Origin: Pisaster brevispinus
Lineage: Eukaryota; Echinodermata; Asteroidea; Forcipulatida; Asteriidae
Length of the DNA stretch: 64,000 nucleotides
Assembly: GCA_023634235.1 (NCBI GenBank)
Contig: JAMKCF010000001.1
Location: 13,774,258 to 13,838,257, forward strand
Direction: 5' to 3'
Below are positions 34,785-44,565 of this stretch, one piece after another. The position numbers and the translations under genes are program-made. How positions within the stretch are numbered: the stretch's first letter is position 1; each line of letters opens with the position of its first letter. The notes below the pieces were generated by a model that was given only the letters and a program-made list of their open reading frames with translations, was not told the origin of the DNA and ran no database searches.

Positions 34785-35549
34785 ATGGATTCCTTTTACA
34801 TGACGCTCCCCAGCAACAGCAGCATGGATACTTACCCGGACAACGCGCTGAGTCACTACAGCGTGAACTTACCCTCTGCTCTGTCGTTCGATGGGGCGTG
34901 GGAGGTGTGTCTCGCCGAGATAAGTTACCCGCGAAGGTGGCTCAACATCGTAGAGGGTCACAACCACATCTACTGCAACGCCGGAGAGACTGAAGGAGGC
35001 GTACATCTTCACACCATTCCAGAGGGTTTTTACCAGACACCGGATGAGTTACTTACAAAGATTACACCCTCGATCGAACACGGCGACACAATACGCATCA
35101 AGTACAACAAGTACCTTCAAAAAGTGATCTTCAGAACGGCTGACGGTGTCAGCATTACGTTCGTCGAGCGTCTGGGTCAATTGTTTGGATTTAACAAGGC
35201 TATGGCCATCACCGGTATAGAGAAAGCACCCCGCGTCGTGGATATGAAGCAAATCCACAGCCTGTTTGTGTACACCGACATCATCGAATACAACATCGTC
35301 GGGGACACGAGAGCACCTCTTCTACGAAATGTGGGCGTGGAAGGCGAAAATGGGGATACCGTAACAAAGACGTACGACAGTCCGCATTACGTTCCCCTGA
35401 AACAGAAATTCATCAGCACCATCAAGATAGATATAAGGGACGACGTGGGCGATTATATCCCATTCGTCGGCGGGAAGGTCATAGTGAAACTACATTTTAG
35501 AAAGCGTCGCTCCACGTACTTTAACTGGTCGAAACATCCGACATCATGA
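34785..35549 (+). CDS. Polinton minor capsid (penton-like) protein
   Basis: 254 residues, intact. The N-terminus MDSFYMTLPSNSS, the VCLAEISYPRRW motif and the mostly beta-strand pattern are characteristic of the single-jelly-roll penton protein of Polintons. That protein closes the fivefold vertices next to the double-jelly-roll major capsid protein. Its stop overlaps the start of the next gene by four bases (ATGA), so the two are probably read from one transcript. The length is as expected for the family. Confidence 0.9.
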   Translation: MDSFYMTLPSNSSMDTYPDNALSHYSVNLPSALSFDGAWEVCLAEISYPRRWLNIVEGHNHIYCNAGETEGGVHLHTIPEGFYQTPDELLTKITPSIEHGDTIRIKYNKYLQKVIFRTADGVSITFVERLGQLFGFNKAMAITGIEKAPRVVDMKQIHSLFVYTDIIEYNIVGDTRAPLLRNVGVEGENGDTVTKTYDSPHYVPLKQKFISTIKIDIRDDVGDYIPFVGGKVIVKLHFRKRRSTYFNWSKHPTS

Positions 35550-35923
35550 GACGCCATTTCGTATCCCAACCCGGACACTATGTCGACCACTACACGCGAC
35601 AATTGGGGCGTGGAAATATATTGGGCGGGCTCTTCCGAACGGCCATGCCCCTGATCAAGCAGGGGGCCAAAACTTTTGGCCGTCAAGCCCTCCGGACCGG
35701 CATGGGAATCGCGCAAGACGCCCTGGAAGGAAAGAACATAAAATCGGCAGCGCAGTCAAGACTCAAACAGACTGGCCGTCGTATAGCTAGGCGGGTGATT
35801 CAAAATGTGGATTCCCGACAGACCCAACCGGTTAGACGGAATATAAAAAGAAAACACACTCGGAAAAGAGCCACTTCTACATCTGGGAAGCGACCGAGAC
35901 GATCACTCGATATCTTTGATTAG
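35546..35923 (+). CDS. Basic core-like protein (adenovirus pX/pVI-like role suspected)
   Basis: 125 residues, strongly basic. A Gly/Leu-rich amphipathic part (LGRGNILGGLFRTAMPLIKQ, FGRQALRTGMGIAQDALEGK) is followed by an Arg/Lys tail (RRNIKRKHTRKRA, GKRPRRSLD). This pattern lies between the penton and major capsid genes in many Polintons. By analogy with adenovirus core/minor proteins it may bind DNA inside the capsid or disturb membranes; that is inference. It overlaps the penton gene by four bases. Confidence 0.75.
   Translation: MRRHFVSQPGHYVDHYTRQLGRGNILGGLFRTAMPLIKQGAKTFGRQALRTGMGIAQDALEGKNIKSAAQSRLKQTGRRIARRVIQNVDSRQTQPVRRNIKRKHTRKRATSTSGKRPRRSLDIFD
35842..35849 (+). promoter_or_regulatory. 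Possible TATA box for the major capsid gene
   Basis: TATAAAAA inside the basic-protein gene, 99 bp before the capsid ATG. Confidence 0.4.
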
Positions 35924-35947
35924 CCGCTCCGAGACTACCACTCCAGA

Positions 35948-37279
35948 ATGGCACTGCTACACGACCACTCCGAAGAGTGCACAAAGAGTGAACTCGATCT
36001 CTTTTCTCTACCGCCCACCCAGACTAGCGTAGAAAAGGGCCAGTATGTGGAGTACCACCCCATCTCTAATATCGCCGACGGGGGTCCCATCCAGTTTTTT
36101 GTTCCCGGTTCGAGCGAGGAATACATCGATCCTTCCCAGACTCAACTCTACGTCAAGGTGAAGGTGACTAAGGGCGACGGCGGCAACCTGGCCGAGACGG
36201 ACGTGGTCGGTCCGTGCAACCTGTTTTTACAGACCCTCTTCAGCCAGGTCGACGTGACCCTTAATGAGCGACTGATTTCCGCCTCCACTCCCACGTATCC
36301 GTACAGGGCCATGATCGAGACGCTGCTCAGTTACGACAAAGGAGCCAAGGCATCTCAGCTGACGGCTTCGGGTTGGTCTAAGGATTCTGCCGGTAAGATG
36401 GATAACGTCAACTGCACGGCCGGTGATGCAGAAACAAACGTGGGCTTGAAAAACAGACGTAAACGAATCCTGAACAGTCGAATCGTAGACCTGATCGGGC
36501 CCATTCACGGAGATTTGTTCTTCCAGGACAAACACTTAATCAACGGAGTTGATCTGAAAATAAAACTGATTCCCAGCAGCGACGCCTTTTGTCTCATGGC
36601 TTCCGGGGACGCCCCCGCCTTCAAGATAAAGATTGTGGACGCGTCGTTGTTTGTGCGAAGGGTAACTGTCAGCTCCGCGGTGATGCTCGGACACATCAAA
36701 GCTCTGGAAAAAGGGACCGCCAAGTATCCCCTCCGACGCGTCGTCTGTAAAATTATGTCCGTACCAAGGGGAAACCTAACACTCACTCAGGATCACGTGT
36801 TCTTGGGCCAGCTACCCAACAGAATCGTTGTGGGCTGCGTGTCCAACGCCGCCTTCAACGGGTCGTACTCCAAAAACCCGTTCAACTTCCAGCATTTTAA
36901 CGCCAACTACCTGTCGGTGCACGTCAACGGCGAACAGATCCCCCACACGCCTCTGAAACCGGATTTCGCCAAAGGAAGGAATAACTGCGTCAGAGCCTAT
37001 CACACGCTGTTCTCCGGCATGGATAAAATGTACATAAACGAAGGCAACGACATCAGTCTGAGCGACTACCCCGACGGGTATACACTGTACGCCTTCGACC
37101 TGACCCCCGACTTGGCATGCGGCGGACACTTCAGCTTGGTGAAGCACGGAAACCTTCGTCTGGACATGCACTTTGCCTCGCCCCTCGAGGAGACCATCAA
37201 CGTCATCATCTACGCCGAGTTCAACAACATCTTGGAGATTGATCAAGCTCGTAACATCATTTTCGACTACAACAGCTAG
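35948..37279 (+). CDS. mcp: Polinton major capsid protein (double jelly roll)
   Basis: 443 residues, intact. The N-terminal region with VEYHPISNI, PIQFFVPGS and YIDPSQTQLYVKVKV, the NGVDLKIKLIP strand in the middle, and the C-terminal YTLYAFDLTPD and NVIIYAEFNN are typical of the Polinton/adintovirus hexon-like capsid protein. It would form pseudo-hexagonal trimers of the icosahedral shell. It lies between the basic protein and the protease, as in related elements. An open frame of this length in a defective element implies the decay is recent. Confidence 0.93.
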   Translation: MALLHDHSEECTKSELDLFSLPPTQTSVEKGQYVEYHPISNIADGGPIQFFVPGSSEEYIDPSQTQLYVKVKVTKGDGGNLAETDVVGPCNLFLQTLFSQVDVTLNERLISASTPTYPYRAMIETLLSYDKGAKASQLTASGWSKDSAGKMDNVNCTAGDAETNVGLKNRRKRILNSRIVDLIGPIHGDLFFQDKHLINGVDLKIKLIPSSDAFCLMASGDAPAFKIKIVDASLFVRRVTVSSAVMLGHIKALEKGTAKYPLRRVVCKIMSVPRGNLTLTQDHVFLGQLPNRIVVGCVSNAAFNGSYSKNPFNFQHFNANYLSVHVNGEQIPHTPLKPDFAKGRNNCVRAYHTLFSGMDKMYINEGNDISLSDYPDGYTLYAFDLTPDLACGGHFSLVKHGNLRLDMHFASPLEETINVIIYAEFNNILEIDQARNIIFDYNS

Positions 37280-37290
37280 ACGGAACGATC

Positions 37291-37812
37291 ATGGACACCG
37301 GCGAGATAACGTCGATCTTAAAGAGAGACCGCTGTACCCATCAAGTCTTCAGGGGAGTGTTTGCGAGTGACAGATTACCGAGGCACCATCTCCCGCATCC
37401 CAGCGCCGTCGTAGTCAATACGGATCCTTCAACCAAGCCGGGTCAGCACTGGGTGGCCATTTACATCACCAGGGACGGCGTGGGGGAATACTTTGATTCT
37501 TACGGACAACCCCCGAGCCTGTCGCCTATCACAACTTTTCTCAAAAAGAACACACGTCAGATTGTACATAATCGTATAAGTCTACAGGGCCCACTGTCGG
37601 CTGTATGCGGTCAATATTCTCTGTTTTTCCTATTACACCGTTGTCGAGATGTCGACATGGGCAGCATCGTCGGGTTTTTCTCGACCGATAAACAGGAAAA
37701 TGATATTGCGGTAAATGAGTTTATCAGAAAACACTTTCCAGGCGTCAACACAAATGTGTATGACTTGTCTTTTGTTACCGGTCAAATTTCAAAGCCCTTT
37801 TTTATAAAATGA
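37291..37812 (+). CDS. pro: Adenain-like cysteine protease
   Basis: 173 residues, intact. Catalytic residues are recognisable: His53 in GQHWVAIYI, Asp69 in EYFDSYG and Cys106 in AVCGQYSLFF, with Gln99 as a likely oxyanion residue. Polinton proteases of this family mature capsid proteins, like the adenovirus protease. The gene starts 11 bp after the capsid stop. Its end overlaps a TATA-like word (37803-37810). Confidence 0.93.
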   Translation: MDTGEITSILKRDRCTHQVFRGVFASDRLPRHHLPHPSAVVVNTDPSTKPGQHWVAIYITRDGVGEYFDSYGQPPSLSPITTFLKKNTRQIVHNRISLQGPLSAVCGQYSLFFLLHRCRDVDMGSIVGFFSTDKQENDIAVNEFIRKHFPGVNTNVYDLSFVTGQISKPFFIK

Positions 37813-38087
37813 GGGGGGGTGTTCTTTATTCATGTTTGATAACCGTATGGCCCATTTTGATTAATTTTGTGGGGGTTGTATTTACTTTAATTTTATTTGA
37901 TAATTATAGCGAGTTGTGGCGGTGTTATGTTATGTTTATGACGTTTTGTTTACTTAATAAAGTCTTTGAACACGGATATAATACATCTATTGTGTTTGTT
38001 TGTTTGTTGGTTTGTTGTCCCGTTGTCTCCGCAGCCCCTTTTCACATTTTGCAGATGACAAACTTAACCCGACCCTTTAAATCGTAA
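37809..38087 (+). CDS. Possible small hydrophobic protein, doubtful
   Basis: 92 residues with several hydrophobic stretches (LINFVGVVFTLILF, SIVFVCLLVCCPVVS). It starts inside the protease stop and lies in GT-rich sequence of different composition from the neighbours. I recognise no family. It may be a chance frame in the 3' region. Confidence 0.25.
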   Translation: MRGGVLYSCLITVWPILINFVGVVFTLILFDNYSELWRCYVMFMTFCLLNKVFEHGYNTSIVFVCLLVCCPVVSAAPFHILQMTNLTRPFKS

Positions 38088-38360
38088 GTACGTTTCATTT
38101 ATCCTTATGACTGTTAATTAGAGATACGGACCCTTTAGAAAACAATAAGCATAAAACAATAAGACGCTGGATACGGTACATTTACTTTCTTTTTAAAACT
38201 TCTTATTGATAACAATTGTGTGGTCGATACAATTCCAATTACTTTTTTAACACAAGCTTTAATGAAAACAACTATACGGTCTTACAATTCCGATTACTTT
38301 TTTTTAACATATGAAAGAAACAAACGACGAAAGGCGTAGTTATAGTTACTCCGATCCTTT
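38088..38360. other. Convergent intergenic region of the Polinton
   Basis: Between the plus-strand set and the minus-strand WW gene. AT-rich, with the word CAATTCC(A/G)ATTACTTTTTT duplicated about 56 bp apart (38230, 38286). No gene seen. Confidence 0.5.
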
Positions 38361-38363
38361 TAA

Positions 38364-39233
38364 TCAATCAAGAGGAGAGGCCATTACAAAACCCAGGAGT
38401 TTGGTGACGTTGGGAAACAAATACGAATTGAATGTTTTTGCGATATCCTCGGTTTCGGTTTTCCACACCATCAGGATATCTTGAATTATATCGTTCAGAG
38501 TTTCTTTGGTCAGATCCGCATGCATAAAACTACCGTCGGCCAAAAGTCGACATGCAGCGAGGAATACATCGATGATCTCATTCCCGTCTATGGATGACAC
38601 CACATGTTCGTAATGTTCGGACAGACAGACAGGCGTGGTCAACCTGGCTGGGCCAGTGCTCTTGACAGCCTTCGCAGGGAAGTTGTTGTAGATGTTGCAC
38701 CCTCTGCACTATGCGATCCTTCACTATTCTACCCAGAATCCTCTTGAGGAGTAGTCTGACTCGGCCTCTACAGTAATAAAACGCTCACCGCCGATTGGAA
38801 ACTTGACTGCCTTCCTCTCGTTCTCCTCCTGGTCAGGATCGGGCTCGAATCTGCGCTTTCTGCTGGGCATTTTCCCCTTCACGTGCTTCAACGGCACGGC
38901 GGCTGGTCCCGAGGCGTCGTCTCGTGCAGTACCCAGTTCGGCCATGGCACCTAACAATACGTCGGACTTGGGTTTGTTGGGCAACATCTTCTGCTCCCGC
39001 TGCTGGGTAGTCACATCTTGGAGGTTCCACACGCTGTGTCGTGTGTACACATTGAAATAGTACACCCTACCGTTTGAACTCGTGGCTTCACGCCAACCGG
39101 CTTCATACATGACGTGAGAAATATCACGGGTGTTTTCGGTTTCAACTCCCGCATCCACCATCGGTAGCGGTGGGTTCGGTACCGGGCTGTTATTCTCGGC
39201 AGAGTCAGTGTTCACCTTCGGAAGAGCAGCCAT
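38364..39233 (-). pseudogene. Polinton minus-strand protein with WW domain and C/H-rich motif, frameshifted
   Basis: ATG at 39233. The N-terminal part is Pro-rich, then a WW domain: GWREATSSNGRVYYFN and HSVWNL, with two Trp, the YYF strand and a Thr/Ser before the second Trp. After a basic segment (KGKMPSRKRRFEP) the frame stops at 38724. The next frame, after a change near 38745, carries PCEGCQEHWPSQVDHACL, a Cys/His motif I know from Polinton minus-strand proteins. A repeated TCTG run near 38625 then moves it into a third frame, which continues to the stop at 38364. WW domains bind Pro-rich ligands, so a host-protein contact is possible. Function unknown. Confidence 0.75.
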
Positions 39234-39325
39234 CGTATCGGTATGTGTGAGACAGAAAATAAAGGTTCTTGCTTCAAAACGTTCGGTTTTCAGCGTAAGT
39301 AATGAATTCGGAAAGAATAATCCTA

Positions 39326-39333
39326 CTTATATA
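39326..39333 (-). promoter_or_regulatory. TATA box for the minus-strand WW gene
   Basis: TATATAAG on the minus strand, about 93 bp before the ATG at 39233. Confidence 0.65.
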
Positions 39334-39387
39334 GAAGCCGAGAACGTCACTTACCTAAATTTAATCGACCAATCAGAAAGGAGTTGA

Positions 39388-39605
39388 GGGGCCGCGTGGA
39401 AAACGTGTCCGGACGTGTTCGATAAGGGGCGGGGCATGACGTCATAGCCTTGTCAACCAAACACAAAGGAACAAAGGGCCGTATGGGAAGCTTGTCAGGA
39501 CGTGTTCGCTAGTGAAGCGTGACGTCATAGACTCATCAACAACAACAAAAAGAAAGGAACAAAGGGTCGTATGGCAAACGTGTCCGGGCGTGTTCAGAAC
39601 GAGGT
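39388..39605 (-). repeat. Three tandem copies of an ~85-bp unit next to the right terminal repeat
   Basis: Each holds (C/G)GT(A/G)TGG(A/C)AA..., a GT(C)C(G/A)GG(A/G)CGTGTTCG word, and two carry GTGACGTCATAG-like words plus AAAGGAACAAAGGG. The array is upstream of the WW gene promoter, mirroring the left-end array at 26226. Confidence 0.8.
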
Positions 39606-40147
39606 GGTGCTGACATATTCGATTAAAAAAAAAGAAAAAAAGACAGAGCTGGAGACAGGGCAACCACCTTTTTATCTCTTCCGCTACGTCTTGTCAGACG
39701 TAGAGGAATCGTCCCCTTTGTTTTCACTTCGTGAAAATACAAACGAGACGCGTGCGTCTCGTTTGTGCTGCGTGTTATGACTTCGGTGCTCCGTGATTTT
39801 AAAAAATCACTCCCGCACCTCACAACTGCGGGCAAACAATAACGGTTTGCCCTCCGTTACACTGTCGTGAGACAACTCCTTGCGGTGTTTCACACCGCGC
39901 AACATGATGCCTTGCATCATATTCACACGTCGACCCTTTCGGGTCTCCCGAACACTAGCGTGAACCACACAGCTCCCCACTCCGTGGCTCGCCTTTGTCC
40001 CACCACTTCGTGGCGTTCACCACAACCACGCCCCCACAATCCACCGTCACGCGGTGGCGGGTCATTGCTCGGAAAAAATTCCGAGCAATTCAGAGCAACA
40101 GGGTTGCTCGCAAAAAATCGGGTCTCTGTTCCTTCGACTATACTACT
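39572..40147 (-). repeat. Polinton right terminal inverted repeat (hairpin-rich)
   Basis: Reverse complement of 25622-26128, with about 70 bp extra containing two more palindromes (GAGACGC-GT-GCGTCTC and GTGATTTT-AA-AAAATCAC, 39745-39818). It ends TATACTACT and is followed by TATATC. Confidence 0.93.
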
Positions 40148-40153
40148 TATATC
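40148..40153. other. Target-site duplication, right (TATATC)
   Basis: Identical to 25616-25621. Confidence 0.97.
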
Positions 40154-41885
40154 TGCACAGAGATTCTCATTAGCAGAATTTAATTTCCAGAAAAAGCACC
40201 GAGCATAAAGTGCTTATCACACATTGCTGTAGGGTAAATCAAATTAATGTTCCAAATTGTCTTTGATGATCTTGTGTTTCAAACCTAGCAGGGAATTTTA
40301 TGTAGAATCGTTGAAAATAGCTACACAAATTATAATCATACCATCATGTTTTGGGAGCTTTGCTAGCGGTTTACTTGATCCTGGTAAATCAGCAAGGTCG
40401 TCAGTACCACTCACAGTTGACTGATTCCAGGATCGTCTTGGCTGTCTGGGCTGTCCTTGGTGTCCAAATTGTCCATTTCAATGTCCGAATCTGCATACAA
40501 GTAAAATACAATGTATAGGTTTATGAGGGTGAGAAATCCAAATAATAAACGATTGGAAGGATTTTAGTTGTTTTTATATCACATGTACCACTGGGTGAAT
40601 ACCATTGGTAATGATAAAATATTTGGTGTAAAACAAAACTTCTTGTTCTACATTTAAGCAGCTGACTTGTTTAAACCTTGCATAATGCTCTTTAGACATT
40701 TCAAGACGTTTCATTGTATGGAACATTGTTAAAAATATGAATTTTATTAAATAATAAAATACTAAACAAATCATACACTTCATCGGAGTTAGCAGTGAGT
40801 GACATTTGGTCTTAATAAAACAATAAAATTATATAACCAGAAAATGTATTTACCTTCTATGTTGAAGTTTGCTGAAGTGGGAGGTGTCTCATCCTCAAAG
40901 CCCAACTCTTAATCGGAACTCAGGCTGGCAACCATGTGGTGGTGAGCCATGGCATTGTTCATGGGCCGTCTCCCTGTAAACAGATACGTATGTCACAGAA
41001 TATTATTAGGCCTGCATTTATTAATAAAATGCAATGTGGTAGGAAATTCATGTGGTATTGGGTATGAGTTAAAAACTCATTTGTCACCTCAGGCCAAATT
41101 GTGCTGTTATTGCATGTAAAATTGTCCATTATTTAAAAATAGGGGTTTTACACTACAGCCTATTTTCGCTGTTTGTGTTTAACTAAAGAATTAGGTCTGA
41201 TGTTAGTCTAACGCTAAACGTCGCCATGTATTATTATTCTTTCTTTTGCCAAATCAAAATATTCGTTAGAACGTACATGCAGTGATAATTTGCCTACGGG
41301 TAGGGTTTATATAGGCTTTAGCCATGAACCCCGGCCCCCCACCAAACCATGCTTACTTAACACTTACCAAGTATTTCGTCCAGTTCATCGTAAAACGGAG
41401 AGGATGCCCGTCCACGTCCTGATGAGTTGTTAACCTTCTTCGCCTTTCTGTATTTCTTCCGAAGATACTCGATTATATCCTTCAAAGATTCCCATGTGTT
41501 GTATGGCCAATCTGGAAATCGCTCCACAAATGCAGTGCGTATGTTACCCCATACCCGCGAGTTGTACTTCATTCCTTCGAAGCCCTCCTGGGTTTTTTTT
41601 CTCTCCCCAAATTTCTATTAAACCGTCTAATCTCGGCGTGAGACCAATTTCGTTTTCTTTTTGTTGCCACTGTTCTGTCACCAGCACCTTTTCGTTTTCG
41701 GTTATTTTCTGTCTTGTCCGCCATCACAGAACGAAAACTTGAACGAAGAAAATAATGTTGAGAGCTAGAGCGTCGGGAACAAACGTACTTGTGTATTAAA
41801 AGCGTGAAGTAAACATCGCGGGGGCCGGGACGACGCGGGAGCACTGATCTCTATTGTCAGTATATTGTCAGTATTGTTTCTTTCA

Positions 41886-41972
41886 CTCTTTGTATATTTT
41901 AATGTTCTCTTTATGCGCTTAGAGGCTTTTGCATTAGGCGCTTTACAAATGTCGTTATTATTATTATTATAA
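41886..41972 (+). mobile_element. SINE-like 3' end with (ATT)n tail
   Basis: ATGCGCTTAGAGGC, then GCGCTTTACAAATG and (ATT)n. Related to the minus-strand insertion at 24044-24134. Confidence 0.6.
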
Positions 41973-42004
41973 TGGAGATCAGTGCGCGGGAGGCGTATTT
42001 TTTT

Positions 42005-42195
42005 TTTTACACCGCAGCGATTTTTTTTTTTTACTTTTACTGCCTTGAAATGAGACTACAAACATTACATTACTAACCCTAACCCTAACCCTAACCCGCT
42101 AACCCTAACCTTAACCCTAACCTAAATGTAATGTTTGTAGTCTCATCTCAAGGCAGTATTATAGTACAAAACCCCTCGCTGCGGTGTAAAAAAAA
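42005..42195. mobile_element. Foldback element with telomeric (CCCTAA)n in the loop
   Basis: Arms: ACACCGCAGCGA (about 42010), then ACTGCCTTGA and GAGACTACAAACATTACATT, inverted at about 42124-42200 as AATGTAATGTTTGTAGTCTC, TCAAGGCAGT and TCGCTGCGGTGT. The centre at 42074-42122 is six or seven CCCTAA units with slight variants. Poly-T and poly-A lie at the outer ends. No coding capacity. Confidence 0.9.
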
Positions 42196-42199
42196 AATA

Positions 42200-42860
42200 A
42201 GCGCGCGGGAGTTGAGTTGTGCATCCGGTCAAGTCGCGGTCATAGGTCACGCAGGGCGCCCTCTTTATTGTTTTGGAGCCAGCTCGGTTAGTTTACCCAT
42301 GGTCTCGGTAATTCTACCTGCGTCAAATAAATCCAAGTGCGGACGGTGGGAAGATTAACCCACCAGAATGTTACCCGACGTCATGGTAAAGTTACCCAAA
42401 ATGTTTATCCAGTGCGAACACGGCTTAAGACTGCATGCAGCCTGTAGACCCAAACAAAACAACGAAGAGAAGACTTTGAAGAAACAGTCAGTTATGCGGT
42501 TTTGTTATGTTTGATTTTATGTTATTATCTTAACTGTTCTTCACTACACCAGTGACCTTATATCATCGTGTATTCGCGACTATGAACGCTTTCGGGGTTT
42601 TTTTTCCCAGCGAAGGATCCTGGCCATTGATCCGAAAGGGGGCAAATTCAAATGATCCGTTTTCGTTTAGTGTTTGGTAAACGAATTTAATTGCGTATTG
42701 TATGATTTCCTTCTCTCTTTTTTTAAGATGTAGTATACTACAAGACAAGTATTTAAAAAAAGATGTATTTTGTGTTTCTGTTATTGCTTTAACAAGTTTT
42801 AACGCAAGGTCTTTTGGCTTTTGGAGAAACTTCGAAGCAAATATTTTCTCGGACTTATTG
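42200..42860. other. No gene seen
   Basis: AT-rich sequence between the foldback element and the dispersed repeat. Short open frames show no domain. Confidence 0.5.
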
Positions 42861-42869
42861 TGACATGAC

Positions 42870-43030
42870 TATAGTAGCCATATTTATTCATACCCAAATT
42901 TAAAAAAAAACATCTTCTAAATAACGATTGGCAATAGTTTTGAAATATTATTCTTTTTTCATCTATGGCTCAACAGGCATTTCTAAGGTCTCCAAAGTCA
43001 ACTTGTTCATGATATTTCTTAATGCCTTAT
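42870..43030 (+). repeat. Dispersed repeat, uninterrupted copy
   Basis: Matches 23955-24215 but lacks the 91-bp insertion; here ATCTAT occurs once (42961-42966). Confidence 0.85.
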
Positions 43031-43868
43031 GTAATACATGTTTCATTTATTTCCACACTTAACCACCTCATCAAGCTTTCCCTAAGAACCACCGTTGTTG
43101 AATAATAATAATATTACAATTGTACAACATAAACCGCCAACAGAAATGTGTATGTTAATTTTTTACATCAATAAACTTTTTTGTTTTTCTCATGTCTGTG
43201 ATACTGATGTCTTGTCATAAAATGGATAGGTGGAATACAGGTATAGTCTACATAGAAAGAAAAAATAATAATTCTGAGTTTGATGGTAGTTGGCACAAAC
43301 TTCCCGGGCGAACGGGGCCGGGCCGTTAATTTATACATTACTTACAATGTATTTATTTTTATCATTTACCATGTATTTTTGTTGTTGTTGCAAATAAAGT
43401 AAAGTAAATAAAATATAAATTGTACATGTGACTCTAATAATACAATGTAATGTGTTTTGAGCGATTCCAGTCGATTGGCAGACTTAATAAATGTGTATTC
43501 AGTCAAATAAAATAAAAGTAAATCTTCGAATAGAGCTCAGTGTCCAGGTCAAGCCGTATTTTTATTACTAAAAAAATTACCGCGCCTTTTGATTTACCGA
43601 AATCGCACCTGCTTGAGACGGGGGTTACCCAATGATTATACAAATTATAGAAATGCAGGATTTATACAGGAAATTCGTGTTAACATGTCAGTAACGGGGG
43701 TCGACCGTTCAACCGTCGACTTGTCTTGGCCATCCGATTTCATAAAAATGGTGGGAGAACTTTGGACATTAACGGTCCTGATAGGGTTAATATTTTCAAC
43801 TTATTTTAAAAGGATTGAAAACCAACACAATTTCACTGTATTTTTGTGTACGAGTATGTAACAGTTTT

Positions 43869-44108
43869 GGGTACTTTTTGTAACAAAAAACACAATGTCC
43901 ACATATTTACATTAAGCTTACACCAATCAGAGAAAATAACAGTAGAAAGCTTGCACCTTAAAATGTTACTAGCTGAGGTGCTGTAGTTTTTTAGAATTGA
44001 GAAAACAATGTCACGAAAATACGTTTTACATTCTAAAATAATTTTCGTCTCACTGAGACGAATATTATTTTGTGTTTTGTGCCCTACAAAAAGTACCCAG
44101 ACCCTTTA
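43869..44108. mobile_element. MITE with GGTACTTTTTGTA inverted ends
   Basis: The left end GGGTACTTTTTGTAAC is followed by ACACAATGTCCACA; the right end is TACAAAAAGTACCCAGACCC and then TTTAA. A fragment of the same family (GTGGACATTGTG, AAAAAGTACCCAGACCC) is at about 20430-20462. It abuts the left end of the 17-kb element. TTAA next to the right end could be its target site. Confidence 0.75.
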
Positions 44109-44565
44109 ATATGGCAAGCCATAGGGGAATAAACTAATTATATACCTAAACAAAATATATATATAATTTGTATTTAATATATAGGATGTAATGTATATAA
44201 TATAAAACATACATAAATATAAAACATATATATTTAAAATTAAAAAAATATCGGTTGTAAGTTACAAAATATATTTTGTTAACAAGCTACTTTTATTTTG
44301 TTTTATTTGTTTAAAACCAATTATTTTTGCATTAAACATTTATATTTATGGCAAAAATATATAATCGCACAAAAATATTTATTCACGGAAATCTATTATT
44401 AAGATACAACTATTTGCATTCAGTGAGGGAATAAGATTTTGTCGGTTTTCCTTTTTTTTGTGCAAACTGAAATGTAAAATGTTTTCAAAAAATATAAAAA
44501 GTGTACAAATTATACAAAGTGTTGGCAAAATCACGGCCCAAGATGGCGCTCTTGTATTCGAGGAT
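44109..44565 (+). repeat. Left terminal inverted repeat of the 17-kb element
   Basis: Matches 61013-61477 inverted, including AGGGGAATAAACTAATTATA and the CAAGATGGCGCTCTTGTATT block at its inner end. Confidence 0.85.

Larger units (their letters stand above)
25622..40147 (+). mobile_element. Polinton/Maverick (adintovirus-like) element, 14,526 bp, complete ends, defective genes
   Basis: It is bounded by inverted repeats starting AGTAGTATAGTC and by the duplication TATATC. Gene order on plus: polymerase (26864-31298), packaging ATPase (31953), two small conserved proteins (32645, 32977), integrase (33664), penton-like protein (34785), basic protein (35546), major capsid (35948), protease (37291). 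On minus there is a WW-domain protein (39233-38364). This is the standard virion and integration set of Polintons, which are integrated virus-like elements of animals. The polymerase lacks its middle, and several other genes have frameshifts or stops, so it is not autonomous. The long terminal repeats still match closely and the target duplication is perfect, which suggests modest age. Confidence 0.97.
25022..41724 (-). pseudogene. Myb/SANT-like DNA-binding protein gene, decayed, split by a Polinton in intron 3
   Basis: Exons on the minus strand: 41724-41368 (ATG at 41724, donor GTAAGTG), 40973-40854, 40490-40342 and 25410-25022. The first gives NWSHAEIRRFNRNLG and, in a different frame after an A-run near 41590, WGNIRTAFVERFPDWPYNTW and SGRGRASSPFYDELDEIL. 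This trihelix/MSANTD layout is typical of Harbinger-associated Myb-like proteins and of domesticated relatives. The last exon is Arg/Glu/Gln-rich coiled coil (about 128 residues). Breaks seen: the A-run frame change, a TAA in exon 2 (SSD-stop-ELGFEDE), and a stop with frame change in exon 3 near 40430. All splice phases agree (phase 1). No Harbinger nuclease is in the window. A 14.5-kb Polinton fills intron 3. Confidence 0.8.

Noticed and set aside
23955..43030. Direct repeats at 24 kb and 42.9 kb considered as LTRs around the Myb-like gene
   Set aside because: Similarity is only about 170 bp, lacks TG...CA ends and does not extend; they are dispersed repeat copies.
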